64,000 nt of DNA from Bryobacteraceae bacterium (GTDB taxonomy: Bacteria; Acidobacteriota; Terriglobia; Bryobacterales; Bryobacteraceae): assembly GCA_026002875.1 (NCBI GenBank), contig BPGE01000001.1, forward strand, positions 3,844,001 to 3,908,000, in the 5' to 3' direction. The notes beneath the pieces were generated by a model. That model saw only the letters and a list, made by a program, of their open reading frames with translations, was not told where the DNA came from and ran no database searches. The translations under genes and the position numbers were made by a program. This document shows, one piece after another, positions 37,410-45,114 of this stretch (within the stretch, counting starts at the first letter, position 1; each line of letters starts with the position of its first letter).

Positions 37410-39812
37410 ATGAAACAATTCGCTGTATTTCTGTTTTCTGCTCTCAGTGTCTTCGCGCAGGGCCAGGGCGCGGCGGGCATCGCCGGCACGGTGACGGACC
37501 CGTCGCAGGCGGCGGTGCCGCAGGCCACGGTGCGCCTGTTCACGCGCGATTCGACGATCCAGCTGGCGACCACCGCGGACGCGCAGGGACGCTTCCGGTT
37601 CGAGCGTCTGGCGCCGGGCGAGTATCTGATCGAGGCGCGCACGGAGACGCTGGACCAGGCGAGCCCCGTGCTCGTGAAGGCCGAGGCAGGCCGCACGGCC
37701 GAAATCGAACTGAAGCTCGACATCCGCGGCCTCGCCGCGCAGGTGCAGGTGACGGCGGCGGTGACGCCGCAGTCGACGGTTGAATCGGGCAAGGCGATGG
37801 ACATTGTCGACGCCGCGATGCTGGAGCGCCGCGCGGAGATCCTGCTGTCGGAGGCGGTGCGGCTGGTGCCCGGCCTGCGCGTGCAGCAGCTGGGCGGACC
37901 GGGCTCGTTCACGCGCATCCAGATGCGCGGCCTGCGCGCGGCCGACACGGGCGTGCTGATCGACGGCATGCGGCTGCGCGATCCGGCCAGCGTGCAGGGC
38001 GATGCGACGGCGTTCCTGGGCGACATGCAGCTGATCCAGACGGACCGCGTGGAGATCCTGCGCGGGCTGGGCTCGAGCGTCTACGGAACCAACGCGACGG
38101 CGGGCGTGCTGAATCTGGTGACGGACTCCGGCGGCGGGCGCACGCGGGGCGAGATCGGCGGCGAAGGCGGCGGGTTAGGACTCGCGCGCGGACTGGCGAA
38201 GATCGCCGGCGAAGCGGCGCGGAGCCGGCTGCACTACAGCGCGGGCATCGCGCACCTGAACGTGAACGGCGGCGTGGACGGGGTGGAGAGCGTGCGCAAT
38301 TCGAGCGCCCAGGGGCAGCTCCTGTGGCGGCCTTCAGCGACGGCGTCGCTGTCCGGACGCGTCTGGGCGACGCTGAGCACGGTGGGCGTGAACTCGTCGC
38401 CCTATGCGGCGCCCGCGGCGAATCTGCCGGCGAGCACGGTGATCCGCGCCATCCCGCTGGATGCGGCGCAGGCGCGGCTCGGCGACCGCGGGCTGCCGTT
38501 CCAGTGGGGCAATGCGACGTTCGCGCCCAATTTCTTCGACCCCGACAGCCGGCGCGAGGGCCGGTTTGTGACGACGCTGGTGCAGTGGGTGCAGCAGGCT
38601 TCGCCGCGCTTCAGCTACCGGCTGAGCTATCAGAACGTGGACACGGAGCGCGACAACCGCAACGGTCCCGCCGGGCAGGGCTTCCAGCCGCAGTTCAACT
38701 CGTCGAGCCTCTTCGCGGGGCGCATCGACACAGTGCAGGCGCGCGCCGACGCCGCGCTGGCGCGGTGGAATGCGTTCAGCGCGGGCCTTGAATGGGAACG
38801 CGAGTCTTATGAGAATCCTTCGCGCGACGAAAACCCGGACCCGGCGCAGCGGGTGAATGCGCGGGCTTCAGCGCAGCAGCGCACTCTGGCGGTGTTCGTG
38901 CAGGACCAGATCCGGCTGTTCCAGGAGCGGCTGCAGATCGGGCTCACCGGGCGCTACCAGACGTTCGATCTGTCGAAGCCGAAATTCGAGGGCGGCTTCC
39001 CGCTGTATCAGAACGCGCCCTTCACGGCGCCGCCGGACGCACTGACCGGCGACGCGGCCATCTCGTACTTCATCCCGTCGGCGAACACGAAGCTGCGGGC
39101 GCACGCAGGCAACGGATTCCGCGCGCCGACGCTGTACGAGCGCATGGGCAGCTCGTTTTTCTGGGGCGCCTTCAGCCCGCTGGGCGATCCGCAGCTGCGG
39201 CCGGAGCGCACGGTCTCGTTCGACTTCGGCGTGGACCGTTACTTCGCCAATTCGCGCTACCGGCTCAGCTCGACGTATTTCTACACGCGCCTGCAGGAAG
39301 TGATCGGCTACTCGGGGCTCGTGAACGACCCCTACGGCCGCTGGGGCGGGTATGTGAACATGGGCGGCGGGCTGGCGCGCGGCGTCGAACTGGCAGCCGA
39401 AGCGCGGCCGCAGCGCAACCTGCTGGTGCAGACGTCCTACACCTACACGAACGCCGACGAGCGGCGCAGCTCGCTCATCGGCGGCTCGCTCCGTTCGATC
39501 CGCGTATTTCCGCACATGTTCACACTGACAGCGACGCAGCAGGTGACGCGGCGCTGGCAGGTGACCACGGATTTCCTCTCAGCCAGCGACTACATCTCGG
39601 GCTCGTTCTTCGTGGGCAGCGGGAGCCGGCCGTATGAATTCCCGGGGCCACGGAAGCTGGACATCGCCACCAGCTACACGCTGCCGCTGGATGACACGCG
39701 TTCGCTGCGCTTCTACGTGCGCGCGGAGAACGTGCTCAACCAGCGGTATTTCGAAGACGGCTTCCGCACGCCGCGGGCGTGGGCGTCGGCCGGAATGAAG
39801 TGGATGTTCTGA
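37410..39812 (+). CDS. TonB-dependent outer-membrane receptor, probable cobalamin transporter (BtuB-like)
   Basis: 800 residues with SD GAGGGAGGAG upstream. Signal peptide (MKQFAVFLFSALSVFAQG), an N-terminal carboxypeptidase-regulatory-like domain (residues ~22-105: GIAGTVTDPSQAAVPQATVR, GRFRFERLAPGEYLIEAR), a TonB plug (~125-235: LSEAVRLVPGLRVQQLGGPG, RVEILRGLGSSVYGTNATAG) and a beta-barrel ending in Phe (SAGMKWMF). FRAPTLYERMGSSFF is a typical receptor strand. The upstream cobalamin riboswitch makes B12 or a precursor the likely ligand. No TonB/ExbBD or BtuCDF genes lie in the window. Confidence 0.9.
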   Translation: MKQFAVFLFSALSVFAQGQGAAGIAGTVTDPSQAAVPQATVRLFTRDSTIQLATTADAQGRFRFERLAPGEYLIEARTETLDQASPVLVKAEAGRTAEIELKLDIRGLAAQVQVTAAVTPQSTVESGKAMDIVDAAMLERRAEILLSEAVRLVPGLRVQQLGGPGSFTRIQMRGLRAADTGVLIDGMRLRDPASVQGDATAFLGDMQLIQTDRVEILRGLGSSVYGTNATAGVLNLVTDSGGGRTRGEIGGEGGGLGLARGLAKIAGEAARSRLHYSAGIAHLNVNGGVDGVESVRNSSAQGQLLWRPSATASLSGRVWATLSTVGVNSSPYAAPAANLPASTVIRAIPLDAAQARLGDRGLPFQWGNATFAPNFFDPDSRREGRFVTTLVQWVQQASPRFSYRLSYQNVDTERDNRNGPAGQGFQPQFNSSSLFAGRIDTVQARADAALARWNAFSAGLEWERESYENPSRDENPDPAQRVNARASAQQRTLAVFVQDQIRLFQERLQIGLTGRYQTFDLSKPKFEGGFPLYQNAPFTAPPDALTGDAAISYFIPSANTKLRAHAGNGFRAPTLYERMGSSFFWGAFSPLGDPQLRPERTVSFDFGVDRYFANSRYRLSSTYFYTRLQEVIGYSGLVNDPYGRWGGYVNMGGGLARGVELAAEARPQRNLLVQTSYTYTNADERRSSLIGGSLRSIRVFPHMFTLTATQQVTRRWQVTTDFLSASDYISGSFFVGSGSRPYEFPGPRKLDIATSYTLPLDDTRSLRFYVRAENVLNQRYFEDGFRTPRAWASAGMKWMF

Positions 39813-39884
39813 GGCGCCTGCGCCTCATTTTGACAGGCCGGAACGCCAACGCCGGTCAGAAGCGCAGGCGTTCCGGCTCTTCTT
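39811..39884 (+). terminator. Tandem intrinsic terminators after the TonB receptor
   Basis: First hairpin: GAGGCG (39811-39816) with CGCCTC (39821-39826), loop CCTG, then ATTTT; it overlaps the stop codon. Second: an 11-bp perfect stem GCCGGAACGCC (39837-39847) with 39867-39877, followed by TCTTCTTC. The second stem overlaps the end of the BNR remnant on the minus strand and may act in both directions. Confidence 0.75.
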
Positions 39885-40379
39885 CGTCGCGCCGCATCGT
39901 GAAGGGCAGGCGGAACACTTCGCCTTTCCGGTTGGCGAAGCAAAGGGAAGACGGCGACGGATTCAGCGCGCCGCCGCCGGCCCAGATGGCCAGAAAGTCC
40001 GGATGAGCGTGCAGCGGGCGCCGGACATCCGCGTGGTTGAACCGGCTGCCGCGCGTCAGCTCGCGGGACTTTTTCCGGGTGCGCCCTGCATCGCGGCTGA
40101 TCCATTCCTCGATTTCACCCCCGGTAGACCAGGGCTGGGGCCGGGTCCGGGCGGAGCGAGAAACCGCCACAGGCGGCCGTCTTCTTCGATGTACAGCGAG
40201 CCGTGATCGTCGTTGTGATCCGCCGCGCAGAGGGCGGAGAACAGCCATTCCGGGCCGGTCCAGCGGGCAAGCATGAAACGGTGAGGCCCCTGTTGCGGTC
40301 CCGGTTCAACGCCGCGGCTGGTGAGATAGACGATGATGGGACGGCCCTGCGCGCGGTCATCCGGCGGGCGCCGGACCAC
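39856..40379 (-). pseudogene. Remnant of a BNR-repeat (sialidase-fold, BNR_4-like) protein gene
   Basis: Two minus-strand frames carry adjacent parts of one protein. The first (from ~40379) reads GRPIIVYLTSRGVEPGPQQG, RFMLARWTGPEWLFSALCAA and DHGSLYIEEDGRLWRFLAPP. The second (to 39856) continues GGEIEEWISRDAGRTRKKSR, FNHADVRRPLHAHPDFLAIW and ANRKGEVFRLP. The frame changes within the G run near 40115-40125. The N-terminal half of the family is absent, and the Trp expected in the Asp-box-like GRTW motif is Arg. Together this indicates a truncated, decaying gene for an exported BNR-type sugar-binding or hydrolase protein. Confidence 0.7.
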
Positions 40380-40382
40380 GGA

Positions 40383-40673
40383 TCAATGCTGCGGCGGGAC
40401 GTAATCGGGCGGCAGCTGCGCGCCTTCGCCGAAGAAGTACTGCTCCATCTGTTTGAGCAGGAACTCCTGAGCCTCGCGCGTGCCGAGATTGAGGCGGTAT
40501 TCGTTCATGAGCATCTTCATGTGCTCGACCCACATGCGCCACGCCTCTTTGGACACGTTCTCGTAAATCTTCTGGCCCAACGGATGGTTGTCGAAAGGGA
40601 CTTCGTCGAGCCCTTCCATCTCGCGTCCGAATTTGACGCAGTGCACCATGCGCCTGGGTTTGGCTTCCGACAT
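40383..40673 (-). CDS. yggX: Probable Fe(2+)-trafficking protein YggX
   Basis: 96 residues, the family's usual length. The N-terminus carries the conserved single Cys (VHCVKFGREMEGLDEVPF), followed by PLGQKIYENVSKEAWRMWVE and YRLNLGTREAQEFLLKQMEQ, which are diagnostic. In enterobacteria YggX supports iron-sulfur clusters under oxidative stress. AAAGGAGG lies 9-10 nt before the ATG. It is 53 nt downstream of the haem-binding protein gene and may be the last gene of that transcript. The BNR remnant follows immediately. Confidence 0.93.
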   Translation of the reverse strand: MSEAKPRRMVHCVKFGREMEGLDEVPFDNHPLGQKIYENVSKEAWRMWVEHMKMLMNEYRLNLGTREAQEFLLKQMEQYFFGEGAQLPPDYVPPQH

Positions 40674-40726
40674 TCGATCAGGCCTCCTTTAGCAGTTTCG
40701 CGCAAACGGGAGCGGACGGGCGCGCC

Positions 40727-41173
40727 TCATTTCGGCTGCGCCTCGCGCGTCCATGAGCAGACCGTCTGGATCTCCGCGCCGGTGAGTTTCGCCTCCGGAT
40801 GAAGGGCGAGATAGCTTTTCAGCGGCATGGAGCCGACACGGATCTCCTGGCAGACATCCTTGAGCGACATCTCCTCGGTGAAGTCGTCCATGTTGAAGTG
40901 GCGGCGTCCGTCTTTGACGTGATCGGCGAGGAACCAGGAGACGGGGGCCAGGTTGCTGTACCAGGGCCAACGGGTGCGGTTGGAGTGGCAGTCGCCGCAG
41001 GCGCGCTCGAGGATTTGCTTGACATTCTGAGGCACTTCATACTGCGCCTCGAGCGTGTATTCCGGGTTGACGGGCGGATTGGTCCGCTCGGGACGGACGG
41101 CCTGCATCCCGGCGAACACAACCACCAGAGCGATGACGATCCAGCGGGCCCAGCGCGTGCTCATGCTTTTCAT
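40727..41173 (-). CDS. Haem-binding domain protein (cytochrome-like, CxxCH), membrane-anchored
   Basis: 148 residues. One N-terminal membrane helix (WIVIALVVVFAGMQAV), then a Haem_bd-type domain: VPQNVKQILERACGDCHSNR with Cys59, Cys62, His63, followed by TRWPWYSNLAPVSWFLADHV and FTEEMSLKDVCQEIRVGSMP, LALHPEAKLTGAEIQTVCSW. Such single-haem exported proteins are common near oxidases and lyases, but the partner is not known. It starts 30 nt after the KAS III-like gene and could belong to the same transcript. Alternative start Met at 41164. Confidence 0.85.
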   Translation of the reverse strand: MKSMSTRWARWIVIALVVVFAGMQAVRPERTNPPVNPEYTLEAQYEVPQNVKQILERACGDCHSNRTRWPWYSNLAPVSWFLADHVKDGRRHFNMDDFTEEMSLKDVCQEIRVGSMPLKSYLALHPEAKLTGAEIQTVCSWTREAQPK

Positions 41174-41203
41174 GATGCATCACGGGGGCGCAAGGAAGCA
41201 GGC

Positions 41204-42136
41204 TCAGACGCCGCGGGCGAGCAGCGCGCCCCAGTGGAAGCCCGCGCCGAACGCAGCGAAGACGACCGGCGCGCCGGAACGGAAGCCTTCCGCGCGGCTC
41301 CACTCGCAGGCCGCAATCAGCAGGGATGCCGAAGAAGTGTTGCCATAGCGGCGGATGTTGGAGAAGAAGCGATCCGGCGGCACGCCCAGGGCCGCAGCGA
41401 TCTTGTCGAGCAGGTTCTGGTTGGCCTGGTGCATGAGGAACGCCTGAACGGCGGCGGGCGCGACGCCATTGCGGTCGAGCACGGTGCGGATGGCGGCGGG
41501 GATTTTCCGCGAGGCCTGCAGGATGACGCTGCGGCCGTTCATCTGCAGGGGCGCACCGTGATCGAGTTTCAGGTCATCCGCAAAGGAGCCGTCGGAGGCC
41601 AGGAAAGAGTCGACGATCTCGGCGCGTCCGGCGTTGGGCGAAACAAGGCACGCGCCGGCGCCGTCGCCGAAGAGGATGGCGACGCCCCTTTCCCGCGGCT
41701 CCCGCAGAACGACGCGGGACATGATCTCCGCGCCGATGACAAGGATGGGGCCGAGCTGTCCGGCCAGGCGCGAGGCGAGCGAGAGCGCGAACAGCGATCC
41801 CGCGCTGGCCATGGGGATGTCGAGGGCGGGCACGTGCTCCGCGCCCAGCAGCCGCGCCGCCGTGCAGGCGGGACCGGGGAAGGAGCGCTCGGCTGTGCCG
41901 CTGGCCACCAGGATCATGCCGAGATGTTTCGCTGCAAGACCGGCGCGCTTCAGGCAGTCCGCGCCCGCGCGGGCGGCCAGATCGGCCACCGTCTCGGTCT
42001 CCGCGGCGAAGCGGCGCTCGTCAATGCCGGAGACGTTCCTGACCCACTCGGCGTCCGAGCCGACCCACGAGCCGGCTTCCGCGCTGGTGACGATGTGCTC
42101 CGGCAGCCAGCAGCCGAATTCTGCAAGAAACGCCAT
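41204..42136 (-). CDS. KAS III (FabH-fold) protein with catalytic Cys replaced by Ser
   Basis: 310 residues and clearly FabH-like: N-terminal GCWLPEHIVTSAE, SDAEWVRNVSGIDERRFA, MILVASGTAERSFPGPA. At the nucleophile the sequence is ALDIPMASAGSLFAL, where FabH has AFDVAAACAGF; Ser111 (AGC codon at 41806-41804) replaces Cys. His236 (AFLMHQANQNLLDKI) and Asn266 (NIRRYGNTSSAS) are retained. Such Ser-type homologues are known as acyltransferases rather than condensing enzymes in some pathways; here that is inference. It is 6 nt downstream of the carrier-protein gene and belongs to the MBOAT/SGNH locus, so an acyl group on the carrier protein is the likely substrate. Confidence 0.88.
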   Translation of the reverse strand: MAFLAEFGCWLPEHIVTSAEAGSWVGSDAEWVRNVSGIDERRFAAETETVADLAARAGADCLKRAGLAAKHLGMILVASGTAERSFPGPACTAARLLGAEHVPALDIPMASAGSLFALSLASRLAGQLGPILVIGAEIMSRVVLREPRERGVAILFGDGAGACLVSPNAGRAEIVDSFLASDGSFADDLKLDHGAPLQMNGRSVILQASRKIPAAIRTVLDRNGVAPAAVQAFLMHQANQNLLDKIAAALGVPPDRFFSNIRRYGNTSSASLLIAACEWSRAEGFRSGAPVVFAAFGAGFHWGALLARGV

Positions 42137-42142
42137 GCGCGG

Positions 42143-42376
42143 TCAGGCCCTCGAGTCCAGATATTCTTCAATGCGCTGGATGGAGTCGAACTTGCGCGGG
42201 TTGAGGTCGGAATCCGGGATCTGGATGGAGAACTCCTGCTCGAGGGCGCTGACGAGGTCCGGCAGGGCGAAGGAATCGAGGACGCCGGACTCGAAAAGAG
42301 ACTCCTCCGGGCCGATATTCACGTCTTTTTTGGTGACGGATTTCAGGATTTCAATGAGTTTTGACCGGCGATCCAT
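42143..42376 (-). CDS. Acyl carrier protein, DltC-like
   Basis: 77 residues, the usual length. Ser35 in SLFESGVLDSFALPDLV is the phosphopantetheine site; the FESGVLDSF pattern is closer to D-alanyl carrier proteins (DltC) than to fatty-acid ACP. Helix III region FSIQIPDSDLNPRKFDSIQR is also DltC-like. It overlaps the upstream SGNH gene by 26 nt and precedes the KAS III-like gene by 6 nt. No adenylating enzyme (DltA) or phosphopantetheinyl transferase lies in the window, so what is loaded is unknown. Confidence 0.9.
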   Translation of the reverse strand: MDRRSKLIEILKSVTKKDVNIGPEESLFESGVLDSFALPDLVSALEQEFSIQIPDSDLNPRKFDSIQRIEEYLDSRA

Positions 42377-43718
42377 TGCCGTTTTCTCCCATGATTTTAT
42401 TCCGGATCGAGACGAAAATGCCGTACTGGCCCATGATCAGCTCGTACAGCGTGTCGCCCACCAGGCGGTAGCCCGCGGCGGTGAGATGGACATAATCGCC
42501 CTGGGCGAGGCCGGCGCGGACCCACTCCCGCATGGCGCCGGGGCCGCCCATGGCGGAGCGCAGGTTCCAGAAGGCGCAGCGGTGGGCGAGGGCGGCGCGG
42601 CGCTGCGCCTCGAGGATCTGATCCGTGCCCGAGGGCGGGACGGCGGCGCGGCGGGTTCGGATGAACTGGTCCGGCGCGCCGACGACGAGGATGCTGGCGA
42701 CGGGCGCCGCCTCGCGGAGCAGCGTCAGCACGGCGTCGAGAGCCTGCTGATAGGTTTCCACGGTCCAGTCCTTGCGGCGGGACTCGTTGGTGCCGTAGGC
42801 GACGAGGATCAGAGCGGGATTGCGGCGGGCGATCTGATCCTTGAGCAGCGCGGGGTCCTGCCTGAGGAGCAGGTCGGCCTGCGCGCCGTTCAGCCCGAGC
42901 GTCTCCCAGGTGATGCCGCCGCGGCGCTCAAGCACCCAGCCGAAGACGCGCACGGGAGCATCGTGGAGGGTGCGCAGCAGGAGCGAGTGCGGGCCGGCGG
43001 GCAGTTCGGCGCGGAAATAGCCTGGCCCCGGAGAGCCGTCCGTAGAGACTTCTCCGATAATGGAACCGTTCTCTTCGAGTGAAAAGGAGCCGCCGCCGGG
43101 CTGCTTCCAGTAGTAGAACTCGAGCACTTCGCCCTCGGCTTCGAGCGTGAGCGTCTCGCCGGCGCGGGCGGTGGCAAGGCTGACGCCGGCGATGCCGTCG
43201 AAGCCGTCGCCGCCGCGGATGCCGCCGAGGGTCTGCCATCCGCGGGACATGGAAGACTTCGCATCGAGGCGGCGGAAGCCCGCATAGGGACGGCCCGCCT
43301 GGACGAAGCCGGGGCCTCCGGGGCCGAAACGCTGCTGAAAGCGGGCGCGCAGCTGGCCAGGCCAGTCGTCGGCGGCGGTGTGGGAATCGCCGAACTGCAG
43401 CACGCGCAGGGGCTGGCCGTTCTCGACGTGGTTCTCGAGCCGGTACATCAGCTCGTAGAGCGGCACCATGGCGGCGGCGTTTTCGATGCCGGTTTCCGGC
43501 GCGAGTCGGACACGCGATTCGACTGTAGCAGCGGCCTCGGCGCGAGCCTGCGGGGAGACGGGAGGGGGTTTCGGGACGGTGCGCCGCCGGGCGGCGGGAC
43601 TCGCGGTTGTTTTCTTCGGGGACGCGGAGGACTGTCTGGTGGAAGAACTCTGCGGGAGAAGCGGGGCAGCAGTGAGGGCGAGCGCCAGCAGCGCCGCGCG
43701 CGGCAGGATGCGTTTCAT
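42351..43718 (-). CDS. Exported SGNH/GDSL-fold protein 1
   Basis: 455 residues. Signal peptide, then a Ser/Pro/Lys-rich linker (~20-60). Block I is VLQFGDSHTAADDW (Ser112), block III VAYGTNESRRKDW and block V GDYVHLTAAGYRLVG (Asp and His), so the catalytic triad is intact. A ~110-residue beta insert (FYYWKQPGGGSFSLEENGSI) separates blocks I and III, like the CBM-type insert seen in AlgJ/AlgX/PatB relatives. Likely a periplasmic O-acyltransferase or esterase acting on a polymer. It directly follows its paralogue (43719-45107) and overlaps the carrier-protein gene by 26 nt. Confidence 0.85.
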   Translation of the reverse strand: MKRILPRAALLALALTAAPLLPQSSSTRQSSASPKKTTASPAARRRTVPKPPPVSPQARAEAAATVESRVRLAPETGIENAAAMVPLYELMYRLENHVENGQPLRVLQFGDSHTAADDWPGQLRARFQQRFGPGGPGFVQAGRPYAGFRRLDAKSSMSRGWQTLGGIRGGDGFDGIAGVSLATARAGETLTLEAEGEVLEFYYWKQPGGGSFSLEENGSIIGEVSTDGSPGPGYFRAELPAGPHSLLLRTLHDAPVRVFGWVLERRGGITWETLGLNGAQADLLLRQDPALLKDQIARRNPALILVAYGTNESRRKDWTVETYQQALDAVLTLLREAAPVASILVVGAPDQFIRTRRAAVPPSGTDQILEAQRRAALAHRCAFWNLRSAMGGPGAMREWVRAGLAQGDYVHLTAAGYRLVGDTLYELIMGQYGIFVSIRNKIMGENGNGSPVKTH

Positions 43719-45107
43719 TTACGGCTGGACCGTCCCGGGCTGGCTGCCTGCGGCGGCGGTCTGGCGCAGCAGCCTGAGCTTGTAGGCGTTGAAGCCGTCC
43801 ATAAGGGCATTGTAGAGCAGCGTGCCTACGATGCGCCCTCCGGCGGGCAGCGGGTGGATGAAGTCCGCGCTGACGAGCCGGGGTTCGGCCATGTACCACT
43901 TGCCCATGGTGCCGGGGCCGCCCATCGCCTCGAAGGTATTGAAGAAGGCGCAACCGTTCTCTGCGGCGAGCTTCGCCTGAACGGCCACCAGATGGGGGAT
44001 GGAGGGCATGGTGCCGATGGCGCCGCCAGACTCCCGCACGCCGCGGTCCATGGGGCTCATGATCAGGATGGACGCTTCGGGAACAGCCGAGCGGACGCGG
44101 CGGATGATCTCTTTCACGTCCCGCGGGTACGTGGAGTCGATGTAATTGCGGTAGCCGCTTTCGTTGGTCCCGTAATGGATGATGACGAGATTCGGCCGCG
44201 CCTGCCGCAACTGCTCGGCCCAGTGGCTGGCGTTCATATGCCAGGCGAGAACGCCCGCCCAGGTGCCGTTCAGCCCGATGCTGTCGTACACGATGCCGGG
44301 GTTGGGCTTGAACAGCTCAACGTGGAACAGGCGCACCTGCCCGCGGGTGACGCGCAGTTCCAGCTCCAGCGTTTCCGGCGGGATGTCGAACGCCTGCCGG
44401 GCGGCCATGACTTCCGCCGCCGCCGTGTCGAGCACGCCAGCTTCGATGTCCCCCGCCAGGATCCGGAGCTCGCCGCCGCCGGGCTGCGCCACGTAAGAAA
44501 GAACCAGCTGCGTGTGGCCGGGCCTCTTCAGCCGGAGCCGGCTCCAGGCGCCGGCAGAGCCCGTGAAGCTGACGCCGCCCAGACCGTACCAGCCGTCCTT
44601 CTGGCCTCGCAATGTGGCGGGGTCGGCCTTCCAGCCTTCGGCTGCGGCGTCGACGCCCCGGTGCGCGTACCAGGCCCAGGGTTTGGCGATGAGATAGGCG
44701 CCGTGGCCGGCATCGCCGAACCGCTCCTGCAGCAGGGCGCGGACGTCGGCGGTGATGAGATCGGCCGTGACGGGCGAATCGCCGTAATGCAGAATGCGCG
44801 TCACCGCGCCTGGCTCGCGGCGCTCGGTGCGCAGGAGGCTTGCATAGAAAGACTCCATCGCCCCGTGCGGATCGGCGATCTTCAGCGGGTCCTGTCCGGG
44901 CCTGGGCGCCGCCGGACGCAGCCGCGCCAGTTCCTCTTCCACGGGGCTTTCCTTGCGCATCCGCGGCTGGAAATCAAACAGGGACGAGGCTGAGCGCCAC
45001 TCATAGACGCGCCAGTTATGCCACTGCGGAACGTATTGCGGCAGCGTGATCAGGAGCCCGAAGGTGGCCATCACGGCGAGCGGTTTCAGCGGCCAGAGAG
45101 GCTTCAT
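43719..45107 (-). CDS. Exported SGNH/GDSL-fold protein 2, membrane-anchored
   Basis: 462 residues. An N-terminal hydrophobic helix (AVMATFGLLITLPQYVP) may be an uncleaved anchor. Triad blocks are ILHYGDSPVTADL (Ser111), VIIHYGTNESGYR and SADFIHPLPAGGRIVG (Asp, His), with a beta insert (LVLSYVAQPGGGELRILAG) between I and III. It is clearly paralogous to the following gene, with the same order of blocks and FEAMGGPGTM/RSAMGGPGAM in common, but diverged. It begins 7 nt after the MBOAT gene, like DltD or AlgJ next to their MBOAT. Probably receives the acyl group from the MBOAT protein. Confidence 0.85.
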   Translation of the reverse strand: MKPLWPLKPLAVMATFGLLITLPQYVPQWHNWRVYEWRSASSLFDFQPRMRKESPVEEELARLRPAAPRPGQDPLKIADPHGAMESFYASLLRTERREPGAVTRILHYGDSPVTADLITADVRALLQERFGDAGHGAYLIAKPWAWYAHRGVDAAAEGWKADPATLRGQKDGWYGLGGVSFTGSAGAWSRLRLKRPGHTQLVLSYVAQPGGGELRILAGDIEAGVLDTAAAEVMAARQAFDIPPETLELELRVTRGQVRLFHVELFKPNPGIVYDSIGLNGTWAGVLAWHMNASHWAEQLRQARPNLVIIHYGTNESGYRNYIDSTYPRDVKEIIRRVRSAVPEASILIMSPMDRGVRESGGAIGTMPSIPHLVAVQAKLAAENGCAFFNTFEAMGGPGTMGKWYMAEPRLVSADFIHPLPAGGRIVGTLLYNALMDGFNAYKLRLLRQTAAAGSQPGTVQP

Positions 45108-45114
45108 GGCGTCC

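Noticed and set aside
42351-42376. Frameshift or gene fusion between the SGNH and carrier-protein genes
   Set aside because: The 26-nt overlap is a normal overlap; both proteins have complete ends.
40799-43082. Plus-strand open frames of up to 521 codons
   Set aside because: Antisense to the haem-binding, KAS III-like, ACP and SGNH genes.
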